Origin: an uncultured Bacteroidales bacterium
Lineage (GTDB): Bacteria > Bacteroidota > Bacteroidia > Bacteroidales > Paludibacteraceae
Length of the DNA: 29,883 nt
Reading direction: 5' to 3'
Assembly: GCA_937892015.1 (NCBI GenBank)
Contig: CALAUY010000184.1
Location: 1-29,883, forward strand
Part shown: in pieces, positions 6,404 through 15,448 of the stretch
Position numbering within the stretch: position 1 is the stretch's first letter
How the letters are laid out: each line of letters begins with the position of its first letter
Translations under genes and position numbers: made by a program
Notes under the pieces: generated by a model
The model's database searches: none
The model's input: only the letters and a program-made list of their open reading frames with translations
What the model was told of the DNA's origin: nothing

Positions 6404-7495
6404 TTATTTGATGAATTGGTTGACGTCGAGACTTAGCGAGAACTGGAACGTGTAGTTGGAGCGAGTGTACTGACTGGCAGCCACACCGAGGTGTACGCCC
6501 TTGATATTCAGTCCCGCACCAATAGCAAAACCCGCCAGTGATTTCTGCTCCACATTGGCACCGGTGTCCACAAGATTGAGCTCTTGTCGGCGACGATGGT
6601 TGTAGGAGAGAGTAATCCAAAACTTGTTCGATTTGGGCACTATATCCACCGCCCAAATGGTGTGCCGGAACAACATATCGTACCAGGGCACGTTGGTGGT
6701 GGTGTAGTACTGAACCTTTTGGTCGCTCCGCTTGGTGCCGATATTGGCCACCTGGTAACTGAGGTTCCATCGCTGCCAGTTGTGTGTAGTAAGAGAGAAA
6801 CGGATAGGAGCATGCGGGAGTTTATAACTGATGCCGAGCTGGAGGTTCAGCGGCAACATCTCGAGGTCAGAATCGCCGTTTTCATCGGTATAAAAGCCCT
6901 TCAGTTGCCATCCGATGTTTTGCAGGGTGAGGCCAACCTCAAGTCCTTTCTCGGGCAACACAAAATGTCCGCCTACATCGGCACCGAGAGCGAAAGAGGT
7001 GTATATCTCGTACGCAGAGATGACGGGTTTGAGTGACACCCCGACAGTGAACATCTCGTTCAGTTGACGGGCATAAGTGAGGTTGATGAGGATATCTTGG
7101 GCCGTGAATGTAGCACCATCGAGTGTGCCGTATTCATCGGCATAAACGAACTTGCCGTAGTTGAGGTATTGGATACCACCGGCGAAATAGTTCGCACCCC
7201 AATTGTGGCCATACAGAGCCGAGCCGAAATGTTGCGAACTGCCATAATATCCGTAGCAGAGCTCCACCTGTTTGCCGGTGCTGTCAGACAAGAGCGCGGG
7301 GTTGCACATTGCGGATGCCACTTCGCCCTCACTCAAACTGACGTTCGAACCGCCCAGTGCGTTCAGTCGAGCGGATGCGGGCAAACTGAGGAAAGAGAAA
7401 ACACTCCCTCCTGCCTGTGCGGCCAACTGACTGCTAATCAGCACAATCATGCCAACTGTCAATATATACCTTCTCGCGTGCATAATCCCTATCAC
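6404..7495 (-). CDS. porQ: Type IX secretion system protein PorQ
   Basis: The 363-residue protein begins with a signal peptide ending near LAAQAGG and continues with the PorQ hallmark VFSFLSLPASARLNALGG, then SNVSLSEGEVASAMCNPALL. The rest is strand-rich and fits an outer-membrane beta-barrel of the PorV/PorQ (FadL-like) type. In Porphyromonas gingivalis PorQ is part of the outer-membrane attachment complex with PorU, PorV and PorZ, which trims cargo proteins and attaches them to the cell surface. Other T9SS genes are not in the window. Two starts are possible (Met1 or Met5); Met5 gives a more usual signal peptide. It lies between malQ (52-base gap) and cmk (1-base gap). Confidence 0.88.
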   Translation of the reverse strand: MIGIMHARRYILTVGMIVLISSQLAAQAGGSVFSFLSLPASARLNALGGSNVSLSEGEVASAMCNPALLSDSTGKQVELCYGYYGSSQHFGSALYGHNWGANYFAGGIQYLNYGKFVYADEYGTLDGATFTAQDILINLTYARQLNEMFTVGVSLKPVISAYEIYTSFALGADVGGHFVLPEKGLEVGLTLQNIGWQLKGFYTDENGDSDLEMLPLNLQLGISYKLPHAPIRFSLTTHNWQRWNLSYQVANIGTKRSDQKVQYYTTTNVPWYDMLFRHTIWAVDIVPKSNKFWITLSYNHRRRQELNLVDTGANVEQKSLAGFAIGAGLNIKGVHLGVAASQYTRSNYTFQFSLSLDVNQFIK

Positions 7496-7547
7496 TCAGC
7501 TTTCAGCAACCACAAGCACAGACTAAACCTGCTTACCGCTCAACCAA

Positions 7548-10145
7548 TCAGAAACGGCGGGAAGTGAGGGAGAGGATATGTTTATTGAAATCATCCTTCT
7601 TGAGCAGCTGTTCGATGGTGAGGTGCATTCGGTATTTCCAGAAATGTCTGGGGTTGGACGGGATGTTGATTCTCTCGGCCTTGGCATCGGCAAGACGCAC
7701 GTTTTCATCGACCGCCAACCAGTCTTGTAGCGGAAGAATGACCCACATTGCGGGGCTGTACATGTGTTGATTGATGATGAACTCGGCTATTTCTCCATTC
7801 ATCTCTTTAGGTGCTTCGCCCCACCACCCCATCTGGTTGTTGTAGAAGTTCTGTGTGACATCGTGATCTTCTTCCCACCACTCGCGGAGAGGGCTGGTAT
7901 CGTGCGTGCCGGTTGTGCAGACACTCATGTATGGCGCATCGGCAGGATGAGCGAACTTGACGTTCGGGTCTTTAGGCATGCGTTGGATCTCTAGACTGAG
8001 AATCTCCAGTTCGTGCATGACATCAGGCACACATGCAGGCACCATCCCGAGGTCTTCACCGCAAACAAGCATGTTGGTTGCGCCGGTGAGCGTAGGTAGT
8101 TTGCGCATGGCCGATGCTTTCCAGAAGTCGTTGTGACGGTGGTAGAAATAATCATTGTGGATGCGCATCATCACCTCTTTCTGGTCGTCGTAGAGCTCGT
8201 TGTAACTATGGCTCTGGTAGAGCGCAATGCGCGGGTGTAAGAGGTCGGGATTTTTCTGGTCCTCAACGAAGAGCACCTCACAATGGAGGTACATGAGTCC
8301 GTTTTTGATGTTATTTTGACTTTCGGTGAGGTTGCCTCCCTGCCGAGATGCCAGTGCGTTGAAATACTCTTGAATCTTGAGTTGCGTATCGAACTCGGGC
8401 TTGAACCAGAAGATGTAGTTGTCGTTCGTGTTGAGGAAAGTCTGTTTGGCCTCATCGGTGTCAAACCCGAACACCTCACCGAGGAAATTGCCTCGAATAT
8501 AGGGTTTAACGAGTCGGTCGCGATCCGTTTGTACGCCCATATTCCAGAGGTCTTGCATTGAGTAGGGCATTGCCGGGTTAAAATGTCCGCAGAGTCCCCA
8601 AACAGCCGATTTAGGCATCTGCCAGATGCGGAAGAAGCCGAGGATATGGTCAATGCGGTATGCATCGAAATAGTCTTGCATCTTGGTGAAACGGCGTCGC
8701 CACCAAAGGAAGTTATCTTCGGCCATCTTGTCCCAGTTGTACGTAGGAAATCCCCAGTTCTGTCCGCGGGCATCAAAGTCGTCGGGTGGTGCACCGGCAG
8801 ATGCATCGAGGTTGAAGAGTTCGGGGTTGTAATACGCATCAACGGAGTCGGGACTGATGCCGATGGGAATGTCGCCCTTCATCCCCACACCCACTGAATG
8901 CGCGTATTCAACGGCATTTTTGAGCTGTTTATCAGCATGGAACTGGAGGAAATAATAGAACTGTTGCGGCTCTTTGTCACGTTTATTGAGGAACTTAGCG
9001 TAAGGTTCGAGCCACTCTTTGTTTTGCGCGAAGAACGTCTTGTACTCTTCGCTGCTAAAAACAGCCTCTTTCTCAGCCTTGTAGATGGCGCGGAAATAGC
9101 GCATCTTGAGGTCATATACGCGTTGATAATCTGCAAAATCAAGCGCATTGAGCTCTGCCTGCTCTTTCTTGTATGCTTTCTTGAGTGCCGGACTGAGTTT
9201 GCCCATTTTCTCGATGTTGATATAGATGGGATGTAGCGCAAAGACAGAGACGGCATTGTAGGGGTAAGAGTCATAGTTGGTGTGGGTTAGGGTGGTGTCG
9301 TTAATGGGCAGTGTCTGAATCATTTTCTGGCCGGTAGTTGCTGCCCAATCGGCGAAGAGTTTGAGGTCTTGGAACTCACCGATACCGAAGTCGTTCTCCG
9401 AGCGGAGCGAGAAGACAGGGATTGCCACGCCGGCTCCTTTCCACTTGGGTTGCGTGCGGCGGAAAGAGCGGTCGTTCTGAAGGATGACGCCCTTGGGGTT
9501 GTAAATCTTACGGTTCTCACCATATTCAGTGTCGATGACGTTGCCTGAATGGAGGTTGTAGATAACATATTTATATTCAACAATATCCGCATCGGTTTTA
9601 ATACACCCTTTCCACCGCGGGAAATCTTTGTCACTGAGGATGAGTTTGTCTGCCTCGTTCCAATTGCCGAGTTCGGGTGTATTGCCGATGATGGCAACGC
9701 CTTGTGTCGGCAGTACTTGCGGAGCATCAAGGGAGAAACAGATTGTTTCTCCGACACTTTTCTTGCTCAATTTAGGAGTGTCGATGGGCTTGGTGCGACG
9801 GAAGAGTGCGTGACGGAAAACGGTGGAGTTGAACGCTTTTTCGTAGTCGTTGACTTGCCAGAAGTCGTGAATGGTGATTTTTTTCTCGGTGCAGTCGAGC
9901 GTCAGTTTGCGCTCTTCACCGGCCTCGAAGATATAGTTTCCGTCTTGCAAACGGATGGCATACTTGTAGTGGATTTCGCCGGCAAAGTCGGACACGGGCA
10001 CACCGGCGGTCCAGAAATCTTGTCCTTGACAAGTGAGGACCAACGGATGTTGTTCGCTCCATCCGAGTATAGACTCTTGTGTTTCGATAACGCAAAGTTC
10101 TTGTCCCCACTCTGCGCGATAATTGATTTGGAAAGTGATTGTCAT
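7548..10145 (-). CDS. malQ: 4-alpha-glucanotransferase with two CBM20-like domains (GH77)
   Basis: This enzyme moves alpha-1,4-glucan segments between malto-oligosaccharides, in glycogen or starch use. The 865-residue protein has two N-terminal starch-binding CBM20-like domains (about 1-95 and 134-225; the second shows the typical IIGNTPELGNWN) and a GH77 catalytic domain from about 235. Catalytic residues can be placed: nucleophile Asp499 in YRIDH, acid/base Glu697 in GEDLG, and Asp749 in TGTHDTSP. No signal peptide is seen, so it is cytoplasmic. The two-CBM20 layout is that of Bacteroidota and plant DPE2-type enzymes. It follows the outer-membrane protein gene by 42 bases and precedes porQ; this grouping looks transcriptional rather than metabolic. 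Confidence 0.93.
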   Translation of the reverse strand: MTITFQINYRAEWGQELCVIETQESILGWSEQHPLVLTCQGQDFWTAGVPVSDFAGEIHYKYAIRLQDGNYIFEAGEERKLTLDCTEKKITIHDFWQVNDYEKAFNSTVFRHALFRRTKPIDTPKLSKKSVGETICFSLDAPQVLPTQGVAIIGNTPELGNWNEADKLILSDKDFPRWKGCIKTDADIVEYKYVIYNLHSGNVIDTEYGENRKIYNPKGVILQNDRSFRRTQPKWKGAGVAIPVFSLRSENDFGIGEFQDLKLFADWAATTGQKMIQTLPINDTTLTHTNYDSYPYNAVSVFALHPIYINIEKMGKLSPALKKAYKKEQAELNALDFADYQRVYDLKMRYFRAIYKAEKEAVFSSEEYKTFFAQNKEWLEPYAKFLNKRDKEPQQFYYFLQFHADKQLKNAVEYAHSVGVGMKGDIPIGISPDSVDAYYNPELFNLDASAGAPPDDFDARGQNWGFPTYNWDKMAEDNFLWWRRRFTKMQDYFDAYRIDHILGFFRIWQMPKSAVWGLCGHFNPAMPYSMQDLWNMGVQTDRDRLVKPYIRGNFLGEVFGFDTDEAKQTFLNTNDNYIFWFKPEFDTQLKIQEYFNALASRQGGNLTESQNNIKNGLMYLHCEVLFVEDQKNPDLLHPRIALYQSHSYNELYDDQKEVMMRIHNDYFYHRHNDFWKASAMRKLPTLTGATNMLVCGEDLGMVPACVPDVMHELEILSLEIQRMPKDPNVKFAHPADAPYMSVCTTGTHDTSPLREWWEEDHDVTQNFYNNQMGWWGEAPKEMNGEIAEFIINQHMYSPAMWVILPLQDWLAVDENVRLADAKAERINIPSNPRHFWKYRMHLTIEQLLKKDDFNKHILSLTSRRF

Positions 10146-10187
10146 ATCTGTTTGTGTTTGTTTTTCAGGGTGGTAGAGAAAACACCG

Positions 10188-11150
10188 TTACTCGAGAATG
10201 CCGTGTGAACTGCGGAAAGGTTCATCGCGGCAGATGACGCAACTCTTGGCCTTCGGTAGTCGGAAGAGCACTGTGAATTTGGCGCCAATCATAAACGTAT
10301 CGAAACGTCCCATTATGTTCGAGACCTCTTTGCATGCCATGACATCAGACGCATTGAGTCCGGTGAGCGGATTGCCGGCGTTATAGGTGGCGGGTATATG
10401 CATGAGGTCGTTTTGGGTGGCAATATGCGGGTCAAGGAGTCCGTGGTCGGCGAAAAGAGCAATGCGGTACTGCACCTTCTGACTGGGCACATCGTAACCG
10501 GTCTCTTTGTATATCTCACCAAGACGGCATCCTATCTCGAAAGAAGCGGTGACGTTAGGTTTCATGCCAATGCGCGTTTGTTGAACCCATGGCATGTTAT
10601 CTACAAACCCTTGTTGAGGTATGTTATGCAGTTGCGCGATGTACTGCGGATAGTCACCGATGGTAGAGATATCGGCCTTCATCGTTGTTTGGGTGAAGAA
10701 CGCCATGTCGAATTTGGCACCGGCAAGAAAATAGAACCGTCCCCATTGTCCACCAACCATGAGGGGCACTTGGAGCGAGGTGACCCAGTATGCATCGCGG
10801 CGGTGCTCAACGTTGTAGATGTAATCGAACACTTCGCCCTCGCTGTCAATGACGTTATGCATCACGTATTGGCAGTCAGGCACCTTGAAACGGGTCCACA
10901 CCGTGTTGGCTCCTACCCCGAGGTTGAGCAGGAAATGGTCACCGGCGCGCAGCTCGTACGCAAAACCTATCCCGCCACCCCCACCGAGCGAGGAGGACAT
11001 GTCGAATCGAGAGCGATCAAGTGTCGCCAGATAAGAATATTCACCACCGTGAGCCCATGCTCCAAGAAAGTGCTGCACTTGTGCCGTTGCGGGCGTTAAG
11101 AAGCTCGCTAACAGAATGCTCAGCACGCATATTTTGACCGTTTTCTTCAT
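10188..11150 (-). CDS. Outer-membrane beta-barrel protein of unknown function
   Basis: The 320-residue protein starts with a clear signal peptide (cleavage likely after TPATAQ, residue 24). The rest alternates aromatic and polar residues in short strands separated by Gly/Asn turns, as in the small outer-membrane barrels of Bacteroidota (the OMP_b-brl type); GGGGIGFAYELRAGDHFLLNLG and GGQWGRFYFLAGAKFD-like strands are seen. A tail of about 20 residues follows the last apparent strand (TVLFRLP) and holds two cysteines (CVIC). I do not recognise a specific function. It is the first gene of the minus-strand cluster leading to malQ, porQ, cmk and ispH, with its own promoter at 11170-11201. Confidence 0.75.
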   Translation of the reverse strand: MKKTVKICVLSILLASFLTPATAQVQHFLGAWAHGGEYSYLATLDRSRFDMSSSLGGGGGIGFAYELRAGDHFLLNLGVGANTVWTRFKVPDCQYVMHNVIDSEGEVFDYIYNVEHRRDAYWVTSLQVPLMVGGQWGRFYFLAGAKFDMAFFTQTTMKADISTIGDYPQYIAQLHNIPQQGFVDNMPWVQQTRIGMKPNVTASFEIGCRLGEIYKETGYDVPSQKVQYRIALFADHGLLDPHIATQNDLMHIPATYNAGNPLTGLNASDVMACKEVSNIMGRFDTFMIGAKFTVLFRLPKAKSCVICRDEPFRSSHGILE

Positions 11151-11169
11151 AAGAAGCGCATTTGGGCTG

Positions 11170-11201
11170 CAAAGTTACACAAAAATATTCATATACGCAA
11201 A
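11170..11201 (-). promoter_or_regulatory. Bacteroidota-type promoter for the minus-strand cluster (OMP to ispH)
   Basis: On the minus strand TTTG (plus-strand CAAA, 11198-11201), a 20-base spacer and TAACTTTG (11170-11177) match the Bacteroidota consensus. The -7 box is 20 bases before the start codon at 11148-11150. Confidence 0.8.
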
Positions 11202-11279
11202 CTTTTTGCCAAAAAAAAACACTTTTATGCCACATTTTGCCCTTAAAAGTGCTCTTTTTTAACTTTTTTCTGCTTAACA

Positions 11280-11311
11280 TTTGCATATTCCAAAAAAAAG
11301 CAGTATCTTTG
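11280..11311 (+). promoter_or_regulatory. Bacteroidota-type promoter for the metG operon
   Basis: TTTG at 11280-11283, a 20-base spacer, then TATCTTTG at 11304-11311. The end of the spacer, CAAAAAAAAGCAGTA (11291-11305), is identical to that of the nfeD promoter at 27384-27398 and in the same register. The ATG of metG is 35 bases downstream. Confidence 0.85.
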
Positions 11312-11346
11312 CACCCCAAATTGAATTTGTCATTTTTTAAATAACA

Positions 11347-13419
11347 ATGGAAAGAAAAAGAACATTAGTTACGGCCGCTTTGCCATACGCGAACGGTCCC
11401 GTACACATCGGTCATCTTGCGGGGGTGTATGTGCCCGCGGACATCTACGTGCGATACTTGCGCTTAAAAGGGGAGAATGTGCTCTTTATCGGTGGGAGCG
11501 ATGAACATGGTGTACCGGTAACCATTCGTGCGCGAAAAGAGGGTATCACGGTTCAAGATGTTGTGGACCGTTATCATTATCTCATCAAGGATTCGTTTGA
11601 GCGTTTCGGCATCTCGTTCGATATTTATAGTCGAACGACTTCAGAGATTCATCACAAGATGGCCTCCGACTTTTTCCGCACGTTGTACGATGCCGGCAAG
11701 TTGACCCAACAAACCTCAGAGCAGTTCTACGATGAGGAGACGAAAGAGTTTTTGACAGATCGCAATATCCGTGGCGAATGTCCGCGGTGTCATAGCGCAG
11801 GTGCATATGGCGACCAATGTGAAGTGTGCGGTGCAACATTGTCACCGGACGAGCTGATTAATCCGTATAATGCACTGAACGGCAATACTTTGACTAAGAA
11901 AGCGACGACGCATTGGTACTTGCCGTTAGACCGCGATGAGGGTTGGTTGCGTGAGTGGATTTTGGAGGAGCACAAAGAATGGCGTCCAAACGTGTACGGC
12001 CAGTGTAAGAGTTGGTTGGACGGTGGCCTGCGTCCACGTGCCGTGACGCGCGACTTGAACTGGGGTATTCCTGTACCGGTGGAAGGTGCACAGGGTAAAG
12101 TACTGTACGTGTGGTTTGATGCACCAATCGGTTATATCTCGAACACCAAAGAACTCTGCGATTCGCATCCGGAGTTGGGCAGTTGGGAGACGTGGTGGAA
12201 AGACGAGAGCACGCGGCTCATTCATTTCATCGGCAAAGATAATATCGTTTTCCATTGTATCGTTTTCCCCGCAATGCTTCATGCTCACGGCGGGTATATC
12301 TTGCCGGACAACGTGCCGAGTAATGAGTTCCTCAACCTTGAAGGCGATAAGATCTCGACATCGCGCAATTGGGCCATCTGGCTCAATGAGTACCTCGATG
12401 AGTTGCCGGGGAAACAGGACGTGCTGCGATATGTACTTACCGCGAATGCACCGGAGACGAAAGATAATGATTTTACGTGGAAAGATTTCCAAGCGCGCAA
12501 CAACAATGAGTTGGTCGCTGTTTTCGGCAACTTCATCAACCGAGCAATGAAACTGACGGAGAAGTATTTTGACGGGAAGGTGCCTACTACGTCGGAACTG
12601 ACAGATTATGACCGCGCAACGCTTGCTGAGTTTGCAGGTGTAAAAGATGAAGTGGAGCACCTGCTTGACGAGTTTAAGTTCCGTGACGCACAAAAAGCTG
12701 CTATGGAACTGGCTCGCATTGGTAATAAATATTTGGCCGAGACAGAGCCATGGAAACTGGCGAAAACGGATATGGCGCGAGTGGGAACTATATTGAACCT
12801 GTCTCTCCAGATTAGTGCCAATCTGGCCATTGCTTTCGAGCCTTTCTTACCGTTCTCAGCGGAGAAACTGCGAAACATGCTCGCAATGAAAACTTTCGAG
12901 TGGAACCAATTGGGTAGTACAGACTTGCTTCCGGCGGGTCATCCATTGGGTGAGAGTGTGTTGCTTTTCGAGAAAATCGAGGACGAAGTTATTCAAGCGC
13001 AGTTGGACAGATTAGCGCGTATTAAGGCAGAGAACGAGGCTGCTGCCGAGGCAGAAGCGCAAAAGAACTGGCGTCCGAAGGACATTAAGGAACCGACCAC
13101 TTTCGATGATTTTGAGAAAACAGACATCCGTGTCGGAACGGTGATTAGTTGCGAGAAAGTAAAGAAAAGCGACAAATTACTATGCTTCAAAATCGACGAT
13201 GGTTTGGGTGAACGCACCATCCTCTCGGGTATTGCACAGAGTTATCCCCATCCGGAGGAACTAGTGGGTAAACAGATTCTGTTCGTTGCCAATTTTCCGC
13301 CACGGAAGATGATGGGTATTGAGAGTCAAGGCATGATTCTCTCGGCTGCCAATGCAGACGGCAAATTGGTGCTCACGACAGTCAGTGCGAGTGTGCGCAA
13401 TGGTGCACAAGTGGGGTAA
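11347..13419 (+). CDS. metG: Methionine-tRNA ligase
   Basis: MetG charges methionine onto its tRNA. The class I HIGH motif is exact at residues 20-23 and the KMSKS loop is KISTS at 335-339. A zinc knuckle uses Cys145, Cys148, Cys158 and Cys161. The C-terminal 100 residues or so form a tRNA-binding (Arc1p/EMAP-like) domain, seen in DIRVGTVISCEKVKKSDKL and the final GIESQGMILSA. At 690 residues it matches the long, E. coli-like MetG with this added domain, which usually makes dimers. It heads an operon with the PotD-like gene six bases downstream, then rpe and comEC. Promoter at 11280-11311. Confidence 0.97.
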   Translation: MERKRTLVTAALPYANGPVHIGHLAGVYVPADIYVRYLRLKGENVLFIGGSDEHGVPVTIRARKEGITVQDVVDRYHYLIKDSFERFGISFDIYSRTTSEIHHKMASDFFRTLYDAGKLTQQTSEQFYDEETKEFLTDRNIRGECPRCHSAGAYGDQCEVCGATLSPDELINPYNALNGNTLTKKATTHWYLPLDRDEGWLREWILEEHKEWRPNVYGQCKSWLDGGLRPRAVTRDLNWGIPVPVEGAQGKVLYVWFDAPIGYISNTKELCDSHPELGSWETWWKDESTRLIHFIGKDNIVFHCIVFPAMLHAHGGYILPDNVPSNEFLNLEGDKISTSRNWAIWLNEYLDELPGKQDVLRYVLTANAPETKDNDFTWKDFQARNNNELVAVFGNFINRAMKLTEKYFDGKVPTTSELTDYDRATLAEFAGVKDEVEHLLDEFKFRDAQKAAMELARIGNKYLAETEPWKLAKTDMARVGTILNLSLQISANLAIAFEPFLPFSAEKLRNMLAMKTFEWNQLGSTDLLPAGHPLGESVLLFEKIEDEVIQAQLDRLARIKAENEAAAEAEAQKNWRPKDIKEPTTFDDFEKTDIRVGTVISCEKVKKSDKLLCFKIDDGLGERTILSGIAQSYPHPEELVGKQILFVANFPPRKMMGIESQGMILSAANADGKLVLTTVSASVRNGAQVG

Positions 13420-13464
13420 TGCCCAATGAAGATTATACAGTATCAATCAAATAAGTTTAGAGAC

Positions 13465-14793
13465 ATGAAGAATCGTATTTTTACCGTTTTTACTGCGGTT
13501 TTGTTTTGCACAGTCGGCGTTGTTGCTGCAGATCGTGCCCACACGCTCAAGGTGTACAATTGGGCGGATTATATCGACATGGATAACGTCCTCAACACAT
13601 TCCCCGCTTGGTATAAGGCACAGACGGGTGAAGAGGTAGAGGTTATTTATCAGACGTTCGACATTAACGAGTCGATGTTGACGCAGATTGAGGTGGGGAA
13701 AGAGGATTACGATGTGGTGTGCCCTTCAGAGTACATCATCGAACGAATGCTCAAACTCAACTTGCTTCAGAAAATACAGAAAGAGTTGGTTCCGGAAGGA
13801 ATCTATTATTTCGACAACGTGTCGCCGTTTGTGGTGGATAAATTCCAACAGATGGCTCCCGAGGGTGTTGTTGCAACTGACTACACAGTCGGGTACATGG
13901 GTGGAACGACCGGTTGGCTATATAATCCCAAAGCATTGGAAGACAATGGAGTAGATGCCTCGTTACTGAATAGTTGGTCGGCACTTATTAATCCCGTTTT
14001 CAAGAACCATATCTACGTGAAGGACGCTTTCCGAGATGTGTATTCCGTTCTTGTACTCTACGCTTATCGCGAGGAGTTGGCAGCAGGAAAAGTCACGAAA
14101 GAGGAGTTGATGACGGACATCACCGATGAGCGAATCGCTCGCGTGGAGAATCTCTTGAATGAGGCCAAAGACAATATAGCCGGCTGGGAGGTTGATTTCG
14201 GCAAAGAGGAGATGACTAAAGGAAAGATGTGGCTCAATCTGAGTTGGTCGGGCGATGCACAATGGGCTATAGACGAGGCCTCTGAAGTGGGTGTGACGCT
14301 CAAGTATGTGGTGCCACAAGAAGGTTCGAACGTGTGGTATGATGGTTGGGTTATACCTATTTATGCGAAGAATCCTAAGGCCGCAACGTTTTTCATTGAC
14401 TACATGTGTAAACCGGAGAATGCCATCTACAATATGGAAGAGATAGGTTACGTCAGTGTGATTGCGACACCTGAAATTTTCGAGTGGGCGAACGATGCGG
14501 AGGCATGGCCGGAGACGGTGGACGCGTCGTATTTCTTTGGTGATATCGCGCAGAACGCACACCTCAATCCCGTTCAGTACGCTGACATCTCGATTATCAA
14601 TAAGTGCGCCCTAATGCATGATGCAGGTGGCCAAACGGAAGCATTAATTGCGATGTGGAATCGCGTGAAAGGAGACAATCTATCGACTTCGATAGTGGTT
14701 TTCCTTGCGTTGTTTATTATCGGTGTTATCGCTTGCGGCGCGTATCTTATTTCGAAGAACAACCGCCACAAGACATCCAAAAAACGCCGTTAA
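13465..14793 (+). CDS. Spermidine/putrescine-type substrate-binding protein with C-terminal membrane anchor
   Basis: The protein resembles PotD/PotF periplasmic binding proteins: LKVYNWADYID near the mature N-terminus, EVIYQTFDINESMLTQIE, YDVVCPSEYIIERML, GTTGWLYNPKAL, LSWSGDAQWA and YDGWVIPIYAKNP. I chose the ATG at 13465 (442 residues) because it begins a good signal peptide (MKNRIFTVFTAVLFC); an in-frame ATG at 13426 adds 13 residues. Unusually, a hydrophobic segment (about residues 409-429, VVFLALFIIGVIACGAYLI) followed by a very basic tail (SKKRR) closes the protein, suggesting it is held in the inner membrane. No potA, potB or potC gene lies beside it. It is between metG and rpe; rpe starts one base after its stop. 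Confidence 0.85.
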   Translation: MKNRIFTVFTAVLFCTVGVVAADRAHTLKVYNWADYIDMDNVLNTFPAWYKAQTGEEVEVIYQTFDINESMLTQIEVGKEDYDVVCPSEYIIERMLKLNLLQKIQKELVPEGIYYFDNVSPFVVDKFQQMAPEGVVATDYTVGYMGGTTGWLYNPKALEDNGVDASLLNSWSALINPVFKNHIYVKDAFRDVYSVLVLYAYREELAAGKVTKEELMTDITDERIARVENLLNEAKDNIAGWEVDFGKEEMTKGKMWLNLSWSGDAQWAIDEASEVGVTLKYVVPQEGSNVWYDGWVIPIYAKNPKAATFFIDYMCKPENAIYNMEEIGYVSVIATPEIFEWANDAEAWPETVDASYFFGDIAQNAHLNPVQYADISIINKCALMHDAGGQTEALIAMWNRVKGDNLSTSIVVFLALFIIGVIACGAYLISKNNRHKTSKKRR

Positions 14794-14794
14794 G

Positions 14795-15448
14795 ATGCTT
14801 GTTGCTCCCAGCATATTAAGTGCCGACTTCGGCCATCTTGCCGATGAGATTGAGGCCGTTAACCGTTCGGAGGCGGATTGGTTTCATGTGGACGTGATGG
14901 ACGGCGTTTTTGTGCCGAACATCTCGTTTGGTTTTCCCGTAATGGAGACGCTGCGCCGGTACGCTCGTAAACCGTTGGACGTGCATCTGATGATTACTCA
15001 TCCGGAAAAGTATGTAGAGCGGTTTTGCGATGCAGGAGCTTGGTCTGTCGGTTTTCATTTAGAGGCCGTTGATTCTGAGGACGATGTGCACGCCATACTC
15101 TCTTTGATACGCGCGAAGGGCGCGCGCGCGTGTCTGACTATCAATCCGGACATCTCTGCCGAGGGGTTGTTGCCTTATTTGGACGAGGTGGATATGGTGC
15201 TGGTCATGTCCGTTTTTGCCGGTTTCGGTGGACAGACGTTCATTCCCGATTCCCTCAACAAAATCCGTTTCCTGCGACGTGAAATCGATCGCCGACAGTT
15301 ACCTACCCTCATCGAGGTGGACGGCGGTATTAACGAGCATACTGCAGGGTTGGTTCGCCACGAAGGGGCGGATGTGTTAGTTGCCGGCTCATCGGTTTTC
15401 AAAGCTCCCTCAATGGAGGATGCCATCAAGGCTCTGAAAAATGCTTAA
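14795..15448 (+). CDS. rpe: Ribulose-phosphate 3-epimerase
   Basis: Rpe interconverts ribulose 5-phosphate and xylulose 5-phosphate in the pentose phosphate pathway. The 217-residue TIM-barrel protein has SILSADF at the start, FHVDVMDGVFVPN (His31, Asp33), DVHLM (His64) and EVDGGI (Asp176), which carry the metal-binding and catalytic residues. The phosphate-side loop, usually MSVNPGFGGQ, here reads MSVFAGFGGQ (residues 138-147), an unusual change of Asn-Pro to Phe-Ala. The ATG at 14795 is chosen because longer in-frame starts run into the upstream gene and are not conserved. It lies one base after the PotD-like gene and overlaps comEC by eight bases. Confidence 0.93.
   Translation: MLVAPSILSADFGHLADEIEAVNRSEADWFHVDVMDGVFVPNISFGFPVMETLRRYARKPLDVHLMITHPEKYVERFCDAGAWSVGFHLEAVDSEDDVHAILSLIRAKGARACLTINPDISAEGLLPYLDEVDMVLVMSVFAGFGGQTFIPDSLNKIRFLRREIDRRQLPTLIEVDGGINEHTAGLVRHEGADVLVAGSSVFKAPSMEDAIKALKNA

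Noticed and set aside
11926..12693. 255-codon open frame opposite metG
   Set aside because: Antisense to conserved metG sequence, with no start signal or recognisable domain.
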